Positions 24,660-30,618 of a stretch of DNA of 32,844 nt are shown here, in pieces. Location: positions 1 to 32,844 of the IMG/VR virus record IMGVR_UViG_3300018757_000036, one strand, 5' to 3'. This DNA is from a virus. Under the pieces are notes generated by a model, which had not been told where the DNA came from, ran no database searches, and saw only the letters and a list, made by a program, of their open reading frames with translations. Positions within the stretch are counted from its first letter, which is position 1; each line of letters begins with the position of its first letter. The position numbers were made by a program, and so were the translations under genes.

Positions 24660-24840
24660 GGGCCTTGGCAGGAATCGAACCTACCCTTTCCATTAAAGGC
24701 CATGAAAAGCCCGTATTTCTATCCCGCCCGGGCGGAGCGGTTTCGGGGCATCGAACCCCACCTCACACCGAACCCTTGACGATGAACGTCTAAGGATGTA
24801 TCGTACCATCCCACAGCGCGGCCGAGTTCCTACCGCGATA
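24660..24840 (-). other. Non-coding region with two tRNA T-arm-like hairpins
   Basis: On the minus strand GTAGG-TTCGATT-CCTGC (about 24666-24683) and TGGGG-TTCGATG-CCCCG (about 24744-24760) each match a five-pair T-arm with a TTCRANN loop, about 77 bases apart, which is tRNA spacing. A short AAGGCC/GGCCTT stem encloses the first. I could not close a full cloverleaf for either: D-arms and canonical anticodon loops are missing. They may be decayed tRNAs or tRNA-like RNA, followed by the terminator at 24594-24623. Confidence 0.35.
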
Positions 24841-24844
24841 ACGG

Positions 24845-24891
24845 ACAGTAGGCACACCGGAGAGTTGAGTTACTCTCTATGTGCCTACTGT
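24845..24891. other. Large stem-loop
   Basis: CAGTAGGCACA (24846-24856) and TGTGCCTACTG (24880-24890) form an 11-pair stem, with an inner GAGAGT/ACTCTC stem around TGAGTT. No T-run, so not a simple terminator. It is the 5' part of any transcript from the candidate late promoter, and is degraded in copy B. Confidence 0.6.
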
Positions 24892-24945
24892 ATAATTGAT
24901 CCACCGCCACTTTTGCGCCAAGCCACCGCCAGTTTACCGCCACAT
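24890..24945 (-). promoter_or_regulatory. Candidate ArpU-dependent late promoter (copy A)
   Basis: Minus strand: a TATACA -10 (24890-24895) with no good -35, and GGCGGTGG-type repeats CCACCGCCA at 24901, 24923 and a shorter one at 24936 (plus-strand view), spaced 22 and 13 bp. Copy B keeps the same spacing (26797, 26819, 26832). A weak -35 with direct repeats upstream is what an activator-dependent promoter looks like, and arpU is next door. A plus-strand TATAAT at 24891 also exists but lacks a partner. Confidence 0.4.
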
Positions 24946-25083
24946 TTTTAGATGATTCCCATACTTAAGATGTTCGGCAATGGTGTCTAAGCCGGCAGCA
25001 ATTCGACGGTCTATGGTTAGTTCGCTGCGCTGCTCGGACCAGAACAGTGGGAACAGGTCCACAGTGCTTGCATGCTTCTGGCC
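24934..25083 (-). pseudogene. 3' fragment of a diverged arpU
   Basis: Codes 49 residues in frame, G-Q-K-H-A-S-T-V-D-L-F-P-L-F-W-S-E-Q-R-S-E, then T-I-D-R-R-I-A-A-G-L-D-T-I-A-E-H-L-K. This matches the end of the intact ArpU except for an extra nine bases (P-L-F) and a 2-base loss near the end that changes the last residues. No start codon or ribosome site. It lies right after the cassette terminator and marks the cassette edge. Confidence 0.85.
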
Positions 25084-25092
25084 TATGACTTA

Positions 25093-25128
25093 TAAAAAAA
25101 ATAAACCGCGTTGATTCAAACGGTTTAT
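25093..25128 (-). terminator. Terminator of the two-gene cassette
   Basis: Minus-strand ATAAACCG-TTTGAATCAACG-CGGTTTAT followed by T's (eight-pair stem, A-run on the plus strand at 25094-25100). It insulates the cassette from the late region. Confidence 0.85.
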
Positions 25129-25134
25129 AATATA

Positions 25135-25671
25135 TTATTCGGTTTCATCATTAATTACATCTGTGATTTGAGCGATATACAATCCAAAACGAATTGCATG
25201 ACCCATTAGGCTAACTGTACCTAATAAAGCATATACAAACACAAAAACTTCTGTAGTAAAGATATAAAGTAACAACTCAGGCTCAAAGTACTGGAACAAT
25301 TTAATAATGATACAGATTAATGTTGATAATGCCCAGGCACCTGTGAATACCCAAAACGGAAAAAGAAATTTCTGCAGAATATTCTTTTGCAGAAATAGAG
25401 ATAGTAGTTTTCCTTGGGTTAAAGAAATTAAGATTGCTAAACCGGCTATTACGATACCTAATATTGTGGCCGATATAGACGCGATTGTATCTGAAGTATA
25501 CTCTACTAAATGCGAAAAATCAGTTATGTCTTTGAAGTAAAAATAAAAGATTGCAGCCAGTATGACAGCAACAAAAAAAACTGGTGTTGCGAGGAATGGT
25601 TTGAACGTGGTGATTCTCAACAATCCCATAAAAGTTGTGGTTTTACTCGATACCCTCTCGTCTCTTTTCAT
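25135..25671 (-). CDS. Four-helix membrane protein of SOS-type cassette
   Basis: 178 residues. Hydrophobic segments lie near 26-47 (P-V-F-F-V-A-V-I-L-A-A-I-F-Y-F), 65-87 (I-A-S-I-S-A-T-I-L-G-I-V-I-A-G-L-A-I-L-I), 102-122 (F-P-F-W-V-F-T-G-A-W-A-L-S-T-L-I) and 132-160 (L-L-Y-I-F-T-T-E-V-F-V-F-V-Y-A-L-L). No signal peptide or enzyme motif. It is 14 bp downstream of the partner gene and certainly co-transcribed. A membrane effector paired with a soluble sensor would fit abortive systems; this is inference. I recognise no family with confidence. Confidence 0.75.
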   Translation of the reverse strand: MKRDERVSSKTTTFMGLLRITTFKPFLATPVFFVAVILAAIFYFYFKDITDFSHLVEYTSDTIASISATILGIVIAGLAILISLTQGKLLSLFLQKNILQKFLFPFWVFTGAWALSTLICIIIKLFQYFEPELLLYIFTTEVFVFVYALLGTVSLMGHAIRFGLYIAQITDVINDETE

Positions 25672-25685
25672 TGTCTCAGCTCGCT

Positions 25686-26537
25686 TTATAAAAGCATATT
25701 TGATATTTTTTCAGCAAACTCTCTAAGTTTAGGAACTAAACTCTTTTTCTCAATATTTTTATCTGTGAACGTCATTTGTACCTCATCCTTAGATCTCACG
25801 CGTTGTTGATTCTTCCTCATTCTTTTCCTCTTACCGTATGTTTGAACTCTGGAGTAGCCATACGCATTAACGTCACCATATCCTCTGGCTACCATCTCAA
25901 TTCCGCTTTGAATAAATGCCCCCTCTTTGTTTAAACCATTCTGATTCTCAAGTGTAGTTTTCAATCGAGTTGCTTGCTCTTTTTTTATGATATCATCTAA
26001 ATCTCTATATGAATCATGGTGTATTGGATTAGGGTGTATCAAATCAAATTCAATTTTCGTAAGAACCTCGATATCATTAATCTTTGATTTTATTACACTT
26101 TTTAGCGGAATAAGTTGTACTGAAATCTCGCCTATTTCAATATGCCCTTTATAAATAATACGTTCGAAAGCATCCATAAATGACTCTCGATTTATATCTG
26201 CTGACTCCTCAAATACTAAAATTTCCGTTTCTGTGTTATAAAGAAAAAAACTCTGATAAGCTGCATTTTTGATCTCTTGGTACACAGTTTTTGATCCGTC
26301 ATAGACGAGTTTTTTCTCATTTCTCTTTTTTACAAAGTTTCCCCATACAATTTTCTGCTCTTCATCTGTTTCCAAATCTCCGAAACACCATACCCATGTT
26401 GATTTCTTGGTAGAAAGTTCTGGGTAAGACAACATAACTTTTGGAATCAGCCTAATTAAATAGTCAACGTCATTACTGAAAATTGCCTCGTTAATATTAA
26501 CTTTTGCAGCTAAAAATTTTCTTCTCAAATATATCAC
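25686..26537 (-). CDS. Soluble partner of SOS-type cassette (DUF4747-like?)
   Basis: 283 residues, GTG at 26537 or TTG at 26528. Mixed alpha/beta: an early W-V-W-C-F-G-D-L-E-T-D, a central E-F-D-L-I-H-P-N-P-I-H-H-D and a M-V-A-R-G-Y-G-D-V-N-A-Y-G motif. The H-P-N-P plus G-Y-G pattern resembles DUF4747-type proteins as I remember them, but I am not certain. The C-terminal 55 residues are very basic (Y-G-K-R-K-R-M-R-K-N-Q-Q-R). No transmembrane helix or nuclease motif is obvious. It is low in GC and transcribed from the LexA-boxed promoter. Confidence 0.65.
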   Translation of the reverse strand: MIYLRRKFLAAKVNINEAIFSNDVDYLIRLIPKVMLSYPELSTKKSTWVWCFGDLETDEEQKIVWGNFVKKRNEKKLVYDGSKTVYQEIKNAAYQSFFLYNTETEILVFEESADINRESFMDAFERIIYKGHIEIGEISVQLIPLKSVIKSKINDIEVLTKIEFDLIHPNPIHHDSYRDLDDIIKKEQATRLKTTLENQNGLNKEGAFIQSGIEMVARGYGDVNAYGYSRVQTYGKRKRMRKNQQRVRSKDEVQMTFTDKNIEKKSLVPKLREFAEKISNMLL

Positions 26538-26550
26538 CCGATCATCATTA

Positions 26551-26614
26551 GAACAAATGTTCTTGAAGATTTTTTTGTTTCTTTAATAATCGGACAATAT
26601 TCCAGAATTTTCAA
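26551..26614 (-). promoter_or_regulatory. Promoter with LexA box driving the cassette
   Basis: Minus strand TTGAAA -35 (26609-26614), 17-bp spacer, GATTAT -10 (26586-26591). The LexA-like core GAAC-AAAT-GTTC (26551-26562), within AGAAC...GTTCT, lies just after the expected transcription start, about 14 bp before the first codon. Its central AAAT agrees with the Bacillus consensus better than the boxes near the ligase. Confidence 0.65.
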
Positions 26615-26702
26615 CACATTTTTATTTTGCATAGTTCTTCTAACTAGTTTATATGTTAGACATACGAACTAAAGAATTCTGGTTTTCATAATTTTATCCG
26701 CT

Positions 26703-26975
26703 AATATCGTACCATCTCAATATCGCGGTCGAGATAACAGGCAGTAGGCACACCGGAGAGTTGAGCTACTCTCTGCGTGCCTAATGTATAATGATCCACC
26801 GTCACTTTTGAGCCAAAACACCGCCAGATTAGTGTCACATTTTTAAATGATTCCGCATAATTTTAGGTGTTCGGCAATGGTGTCTACCCCGGTAGCAATC
26901 CGCCGGTCTATGGTGCGTTCACTGCGCTGCTCAGACCAAAACAGGTCCACAGTGCTTGCATACTTCTGGCCTTTC
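26703..26975. repeat. Imperfect direct repeat, copy B
   Basis: The partner of copy A, containing the end of the intact arpU gene. It retains the CACCGCCA-type repeats and a -10-like TATACA (about 26784-26789 reversed) but has lost much of the stem-loop. It lies upstream of the cassette, so its promoter element points into the cassette. Confidence 0.85.
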
Positions 26976-27226
26976 AAATATCGATGCTCGAAAATCTTCT
27001 TAACATCTTCATCCAAGATAAGGCTGAAGGCTGTATTGATTTCATCAACTATCTTGCCCCAGCTGGCATATACCTGCTGCTGCTTATCCGTCAATTCTGT
27101 TTTCTGCCCAAGGGCTTTCACCGTTACGCGCATTTTGGGATACCTTTTTAGAAGGGTTTTAACAGCTTGGCGTTCGGCATCCGTGACGCTTGGGAAGATT
27201 TCCATTTGCTCTAATGCTTCCCCCAT
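26843..27226 (-). CDS. arpU: ArpU family late transcriptional regulator
   Basis: 127 residues. The middle holds W-G-K-I-V-D-E-I-N-T-A-F-S-L-I and the C-terminal half has K-K-I-F-E-H-R-Y-L-K-G-Q-K-Y, then S-E-R-T-I-D-R-R-I-A-T-G-V-D-T-I-A-E-H, a sigma-4-like helix-turn-helix. Members regulate packaging and lysis genes in Gram-positive phages. AAAGGAG precedes the ATG. Last gene of the early operon; its 3' end is the duplicated part. Confidence 0.88.
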   Translation of the reverse strand: MGEALEQMEIFPSVTDAERQAVKTLLKRYPKMRVTVKALGQKTELTDKQQQVYASWGKIVDEINTAFSLILDEDVKKIFEHRYLKGQKYASTVDLFWSEQRSERTIDRRIATGVDTIAEHLKLCGII

Positions 27227-27241
27227 AGGTTAGCTCCTTTC

Positions 27242-27442
27242 TCATGAAATCGACTCTCCGAGGACTCCGTTGGCGAAGGATTCGAGCTTAACCCACCGCA
27301 GGGTTCCTTCATTACCCTTTCGATCGATCGGAACATACCCAGCATGATACCTGCCATCCTTTCGTTCTATCTTTTCAAGCCGGCGCTCTCCTCCATTCGG
27401 CGTGACATAGGTCCGACCAACTTTGATTAACTTGACTCTCAT
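27242..27442 (-). CDS. Small basic hypothetical protein
   Basis: 66 residues, 20 percent Lys+Arg, beta-like (L-I-K-V-G-R-T-Y-V-T-P-N-G-G-E-R-R-L, then T-L-R-W-V-K-L). GGGGAGG precedes the ATG. No family recognised. An eight-pair hairpin (AAGGAGGG/CCCTCCTT, 27466-27486) without a T-run precedes it and may affect its translation. Confidence 0.65.
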   Translation of the reverse strand: MRVKLIKVGRTYVTPNGGERRLEKIERKDGRYHAGYVPIDRKGNEGTLRWVKLESFANGVLGESIS

Positions 27443-27496
27443 CTTTCTACCTCCCCGTTCAAGATAAGGAGGGTTTACCCCTCCTTGATTTGTTCA

Positions 27497-27748
27497 TTAT
27501 TTAGAAACCCAGGCGAATCCTCGTCCTTGTCTCCCAGGATCCTCAATCACATACGCTAACCCCTTTCGTACGAATGGATCTGGGTCGATTTGAAGCATAC
27601 CGTACCTTGTTGATATCATTCGGTACCTTGAAATCGGTGCATCCGCGCACACGACCATTTTGAGACGTTCGATTCTGCATCCCTTATGGATCAGGAAATC
27701 AAGTGCGTCGTGAATCATCTGCTCTGCTCTCGGAACCAAGGTACTCAT
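27497..27748 (-). CDS. Hypothetical early protein
   Basis: 83 residues with an N-terminal helix (R-A-E-Q-M-I-H-D-A-L-D-F-L-I-H-K-G) and a beta-rich end (Y-G-M-L-Q-I-D-P-D-P-F). Its ATG shares a base with the upstream TAA. Family not recognised. Confidence 0.65.
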   Translation of the reverse strand: MSTLVPRAEQMIHDALDFLIHKGCRIERLKMVVCADAPISRYRMISTRYGMLQIDPDPFVRKGLAYVIEDPGRQGRGFAWVSK

Positions 27749-28050
27749 TACAGTTTTTCCTTCATTCTTTCAAGCAGGCCGGTAACTGCATTTTGATATT
27801 TTTCATGTTGCTCTGGTGCCGTTGTTTTGATCTCGTAGAGAGCCCCTAGTAAATTGTCGAGATCCCTTACCACCGTTTCGAAGCAGACTGCAAACTTTAC
27901 CATGGCCTTGTTTTCATTTCGCTTGATTTGTTCTTTGAGCTTGGCCAGCTCTTGCTCGACTTCTGCGTGAATCTTTTCGATCACCTGAATGTATGGGTTA
28001 TTCTGGCTGCCTGCGATCTCGTCTTGCAGTTTCTGCACTGCTTGTTCCAT
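27748..28050 (-). CDS. Coiled-coil hypothetical early protein
   Basis: 100 residues, almost entirely helical: I-E-K-I-H-A-E-V-E-Q-E-L-A-K-L-K-E-Q-I-K followed by a second helix V-V-R-D-L-D-N-L-L-G-A-L. AAAGGGTGAG precedes the ATG. Function unknown; the coil suggests a dimer. Confidence 0.7.
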   Translation of the reverse strand: MEQAVQKLQDEIAGSQNNPYIQVIEKIHAEVEQELAKLKEQIKRNENKAMVKFAVCFETVVRDLDNLLGALYEIKTTAPEQHEKYQNAVTGLLERMKEKL

Positions 28051-28056
28051 CTCAGC

Positions 28057-28416
28057 TCACCCTTTCGATTTATCTCGCACGCCATCGCCTCGCCGGCGAC
28101 TTAATACACGTATTTCCAGTTCATTGGCTTTGCTCATATCAATCTGCTCGGCAAATCTCGCCCATAGGGGCACATATCGGTAGCTGCTTGTTTCTCGGGA
28201 ACTGTATACATAGGCAGCTGGCTTCTCCTGTTCTCCTACGGGGCAACCAAGCAATGCACAACGCCTGTACGTCAGCAAAATGTCGGCCACCGGTTCTGGG
28301 GCGCCTGCCCATATGCCATCCCAAACCCATTCGCCGTTAATCTCGATCTGGCGCGGTATTAGGCAGGGCATCCGGGATGCTTTCGCCTGGGATTTGTTTA
28401 ACCACAGCTTACGCAT
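28057..28416 (-). CDS. Hypothetical protein next to replication initiator
   Basis: 119 residues. P-C-L-I-P-R-Q-I-E-I-N-G-E-W-V-W-D-G, L-L-T-Y-R-R-C-A and Y-V-P-L-W-A-R-F-A are visible but no known domain. It overlaps the initiator stop by 8 bases, so is translationally coupled to it. A basic tail ends the protein. Confidence 0.65.
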   Translation of the reverse strand: MRKLWLNKSQAKASRMPCLIPRQIEINGEWVWDGIWAGAPEPVADILLTYRRCALLGCPVGEQEKPAAYVYSSRETSSYRYVPLWARFAEQIDMSKANELEIRVLSRRRGDGVRDKSKG

Positions 28417-29422
28417 CTTGGGCCTCGCTCATCTGACGGGCAAGTTTCATGTACTCTTCCATTTCAGCATCTGAAACGACTAGACCGTCCGTGACACTTG
28501 GAACTACCTCAATTTTTGCCTTCCCCGAAGCCCCCTGCGATCTGCCACGCTGGCCTCTTGTCTTGTTACGCATTTCGATAACCAGCTTGGGGAACTTGTC
28601 GCGAAAGGAGGAAGCGCTCATGATGTTTGATTTCCAAAATGAGTCTGTCACAACCCAGTCCATCACTTCACGGATTAAAGTTTTGTCGCCGTGCTTGTCC
28701 TTTTCTACAAGCAACCTAAAGTCGTTTGCCCATGTCTGAAGGTTTGTATTTGCGGTTAAATGGGTCAGCCCCTCACCTTTGGCCATGTCCTCGACTTTAT
28801 CTTTGAAGTAGACTGCCATCATGTAATACGGGCTGTCTTCGCTGTAATGCGGCTTGGTACTTCCTTTTCCTTTGGTACCCTTCCCCTTTTCCTGACTTGA
28901 ATCTTGGGGCGAGTCGTCCCCTGACGGCGGCAACGACTCAGGGGTAAACTCTTTTTGGTTAGGTTGGTTTGGTTGGTTAGGTTCGGTTTGGTTCGGTAGC
29001 CCCGTGACTCTTTTGGACGTCACATTCCCGTCACGCGTGACATCTCCGTGACCATCATCGGGCTTCTTTCTCTTTTCACGTGACCGTCTCTTTCTTTCGT
29101 TGTTTTGTTCCCTTTTTTCGATAAGCCGCCCTGCATAATCAAACCAGTCGTGTATAACTAGCCCATTATCATCCTGATCTAAAAATCTAGCGTCAATGAG
29201 TACAGAAACTAATTGATCGGCATCGCCATCCCATTGCATAGCATCTGCGATGTCATCATGCTCAAACTTTGTTAAATCACCATCCTGGGCATAGTCCATA
29301 GCCCAATACCAAAGCATATGCAGAAGTCCGACCATCGTCGGAATAGACACCCCTAATTTACGTGCGCACCTTCTTGTTTTAGGGTGTCCGGGTAAGGATT
29401 GGTGACTTTCAATCCACGCCAA
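28409..29422 (-). CDS. Phage replication initiator-like protein
   Basis: About 337 residues from TTG 29422, which follows GGGAGG; an ATG at 29473 would lie inside the iteron region. The start A-W-I-E-S-H-Q-S-L-P-G-H-P-K-T-R-R-C-A-R is the usual N-terminus of phage replication winged-helix proteins. H-D-W-F-D-Y-A-G and E-K-R-E-Q-N-N-E-R follow. Then a low-complexity linker (N-Q-P-N-Q-P-N-Q, 28957-28998) and a DnaD/helicase-binding-like end (about 210-330). GTCACG repeats lie upstream and inside. No dnaC-like loader follows, so the end may recruit host helicase loader. Confidence 0.82.
   Translation of the reverse strand: MAWIESHQSLPGHPKTRRCARKLGVSIPTMVGLLHMLWYWAMDYAQDGDLTKFEHDDIADAMQWDGDADQLVSVLIDARFLDQDDNGLVIHDWFDYAGRLIEKREQNNERKRRSREKRKKPDDGHGDVTRDGNVTSKRVTGLPNQTEPNQPNQPNQKEFTPESLPPSGDDSPQDSSQEKGKGTKGKGSTKPHYSEDSPYYMMAVYFKDKVEDMAKGEGLTHLTANTNLQTWANDFRLLVEKDKHGDKTLIREVMDWVVTDSFWKSNIMSASSFRDKFPKLVIEMRNKTRGQRGRSQGASGKAKIEVVPSVTDGLVVSDAEMEEYMKLARQMSEAQDA
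29003..29084. repeat. GTCACG-type sites inside the initiator gene
   Basis: CGTGAC at 29003 and 29047, CGTCAC at 29018, the perfect palindrome GTCACGCGTGAC at 29030-29041 and CACGTGAC at 29077. They repeat the motif found upstream of the gene, in coding sequence near the linker, so origin elements could lie inside the gene as in lambda O. Confidence 0.55.
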
Positions 29423-29472
29423 ATCTATGACCTCCCTTCGGCTTGTATGGATGTACCGAGGACGTTTCACCA

Positions 29473-29510
29473 CGTCACGCCGATGTCACGCGCATGTCAC
29501 GCGTGACATG
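29473..29510. repeat. Iteron-like GTCACG repeats with 18-bp palindrome
   Basis: GTCACG starts at 29474, 29485 and 29496, exactly 11 bp apart, so on the same face of the helix. The third forms an 18-bp perfect palindrome (CATGTCACGCGTGACATG, 29493-29510). The array ends 51 bp before the initiator TTG. It fits an initiator-binding origin or an operator for self-control. Confidence 0.75.
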
Positions 29511-29539
29511 CTATACATTGATGCACAAACCCTTTTCAG

Positions 29540-29568
29540 TTGTACTGATGAAGTAATTTTGGTATAAT
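29540..29568 (+). promoter_or_regulatory. Plus-strand promoter of small RNA
   Basis: TTGTAC (29540-29545), 17-bp spacer, extended -10 TGG-TATAAT (29560-29568). No plus-strand gene lies downstream before 30724, so its product would be a small RNA. Confidence 0.55.
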
Positions 29569-29574
29569 CGAACA

Positions 29575-29636
29575 AACAATATTTTTTAAAGTTCCGACTT
29601 AGATCACGTTTCCGAGACGTGATCTTTGTTCTTTCT
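29575..29636 (+). ncRNA. Putative small RNA antisense to early gene end
   Basis: From the predicted start near 29575 a transcript of about 60 nt would end at a 9-pair hairpin AGATCACGT/ACGTGATCT (29601-29625) with TTGTTCTTT after it. It is antisense to the last codons of the gene at 29599-29793. No known RNA family recognised; existence is inferred from promoter plus terminator. Confidence 0.4.
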
Positions 29637-29793
29637 GAGGTAACCTGTTGCACGGCTCCGGTTCTTCTACTGGATCAATCCGTAAGAGCGTACCTTTGAG
29701 CGTCCTGATTCTTTTATCTAAGGCGATCATAAAATCGAGATCGTTAGAGGAATCTGCCTCCATAAACTTACGGTATAGAGAGTTGAGTTCCAT
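29599..29793 (-). CDS. Small hypothetical early protein
   Basis: 64 residues, a helical start M-E-L-N-S-L-Y-R-K-F and D-L-D-F-M-I-A-L-D-K-R-I-R-T-L-K. ATG 29793, or a TTG at 29802 overlapping the upstream TGA. Its end overlaps the small-RNA hairpin. No family recognised. Confidence 0.55.
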   Translation of the reverse strand: MELNSLYRKFMEADSSNDLDFMIALDKRIRTLKGTLLRIDPVEEPEPCNRLPQKEQRSRLGNVI

Positions 29794-29798
29794 CCTAA

Positions 29799-30005
29799 TC
29801 AATCGGCGCTGCTTGTCCCTCTGAGCAAAAACGTCCTTAATGCTTCTCCCTCCTTTCTTCGAAGTTCAGCTTCCAATCTTGCGGCTTCATTATTCATCAA
29901 ATCGTATCCTGCACTGTCCAGATGTTCGCTACGACTTAAGAAGCTTTGAATGATATTAAGCCTTGCTGTTGCTTCGCGACGCTGCTCCAATCGTTCTGGT
30001 GACAT
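29799..30005 (-). CDS. Small helical hypothetical protein
   Basis: 68 residues, nearly all helix and highly charged (S-P-E-R-L-E-Q-R-R-E-A-T-A-R-L, then E-A-A-R-L-E-A-E-L-R-R-K). GGGGGTTGGAAG precedes the ATG. Family not recognised. Confidence 0.6.
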   Translation of the reverse strand: MSPERLEQRREATARLNIIQSFLSRSEHLDSAGYDLMNNEAARLEAELRRKEGEALRTFLLRGTSSAD

Positions 30006-30017
30006 CTTCCAACCCCC

Positions 30018-30332
30018 CTAAACAATTTTTTTAACTTCAAGAAACTTCTCTCGTTCATCCATCCACTTGTCCAATGTGGATAGTCTGAATTTATAGTGAG
30101 GCTTTTGTGAATTTAAAGATCCGACCGGTATGCATGAGATTTGGCCTTCGTTTACCATTGTGTATAGCATAGGTTTTGAAACACCAATGTACTCTGCCGC
30201 CTGTTCAGCAGTAAGTGTTGCACGTCTAATCCTGTTTTGATATAAATCTTCAACCATTCCATTGATAACAGGCTGCAGTTCTTGAATCAGTCTTTGTTTT
30301 AACTCCTCAATGAAGTCAACAGTAGTAGTCAA
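30018..30332 (-). CDS. Excisionase-like DNA-binding protein (helix-turn-helix)
   Basis: 104 residues from a TTG after GGAGG. L-T-A-E-Q-A-A-E-Y-I-G-V-S-K-P-M-L-Y-T-M-V-N-E-G-Q-I is a MerR/HTH_17-type helix-turn-helix, with K-F-R-L-S-T-L-D-K-W-M at the wing. Such proteins act as excisionase partners of integrase or early regulators. The initial helix is longer than in plain Xis. Confidence 0.8.
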   Translation of the reverse strand: MTTTVDFIEELKQRLIQELQPVINGMVEDLYQNRIRRATLTAEQAAEYIGVSKPMLYTMVNEGQISCIPVGSLNSQKPHYKFRLSTLDKWMDEREKFLEVKKIV

Positions 30333-30376
30333 AAGACCACCTCCTCCTTCCTAATCATTTCCATAAAAAAAACTTG

Positions 30377-30403
30377 AATTTAATCACAAAGTGTGATTAA
30401 ATT
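30377..30403. promoter_or_regulatory. Operator-containing palindrome and terminator-like stem
   Basis: A 12-pair perfect inverted repeat around AAG whose core is TCAC-AAAGT-GTGA. On the minus strand it is followed by CAAG and eight T's, so it could also terminate cro transcription. It covers the end of the Cro-like stop codon. Confidence 0.6.
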
Positions 30404-30593
30404 AGCTATAGAAAAGTTCCTCAATTGATTTGCAATAAAACTTTGAGATCTTTAGTTTTGTTTTATCACTGCCACTTCTTTGTTTTTTTTCAAGCATTGA
30501 TAGCATACTTTGGGAGATGCCTATCTTTTGCGCTGCCTCGTAAGCGGAGAGTCCAAGCTCCTTACGAGCATTAACTAGATTTTTGTTAATCAA
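30402..30593 (-). CDS. Cro-like repressor (XRE helix-turn-helix)
   Basis: 63 residues from TTG 30593. N-A-R-K-E-L-G-L-S-A-Y-E-A-A-Q-K-I-G-I-S-Q-S-M-L-S-M-L-E is the HTH. The in-frame GTG at 30656 lies upstream of the promoter -10, so cannot be the start of that transcript; the TTG has AGGTGA upstream and gives the usual Cro length. First gene of the early operon. Confidence 0.75.
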   Translation of the reverse strand: MINKNLVNARKELGLSAYEAAQKIGISQSMLSMLEKKQRSGSDKTKLKISKFYCKSIEELFYS

Positions 30594-30618
30594 TGAAGCC
30601 TTCACCTGCCTTTCATGT

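Larger units (their letters stand above)
24793..25085. repeat. Imperfect direct repeat, copy A (arpU 3' end and late-promoter region)
   Basis: About 290 bp matching copy B at 26703-26975 in the same order: TATCGTACCATC, a stem-loop, the CACCGCCA repeats, and the arpU C-terminal code. Copy A keeps a longer stem-loop. The match ends at GGCC/T on the cassette side. Confidence 0.85.

Noticed and set aside
24660-24838. Complete tRNA genes
   Set aside because: T-arms are convincing but no canonical D-arm or seven-base anticodon loop pairs up, and acceptor pairing is partial, so I only list tRNA-like hairpins.
27466-27486. Intrinsic terminator
   Set aside because: Good stem but no T-run on either strand, so left as a hairpin next to a ribosome site.
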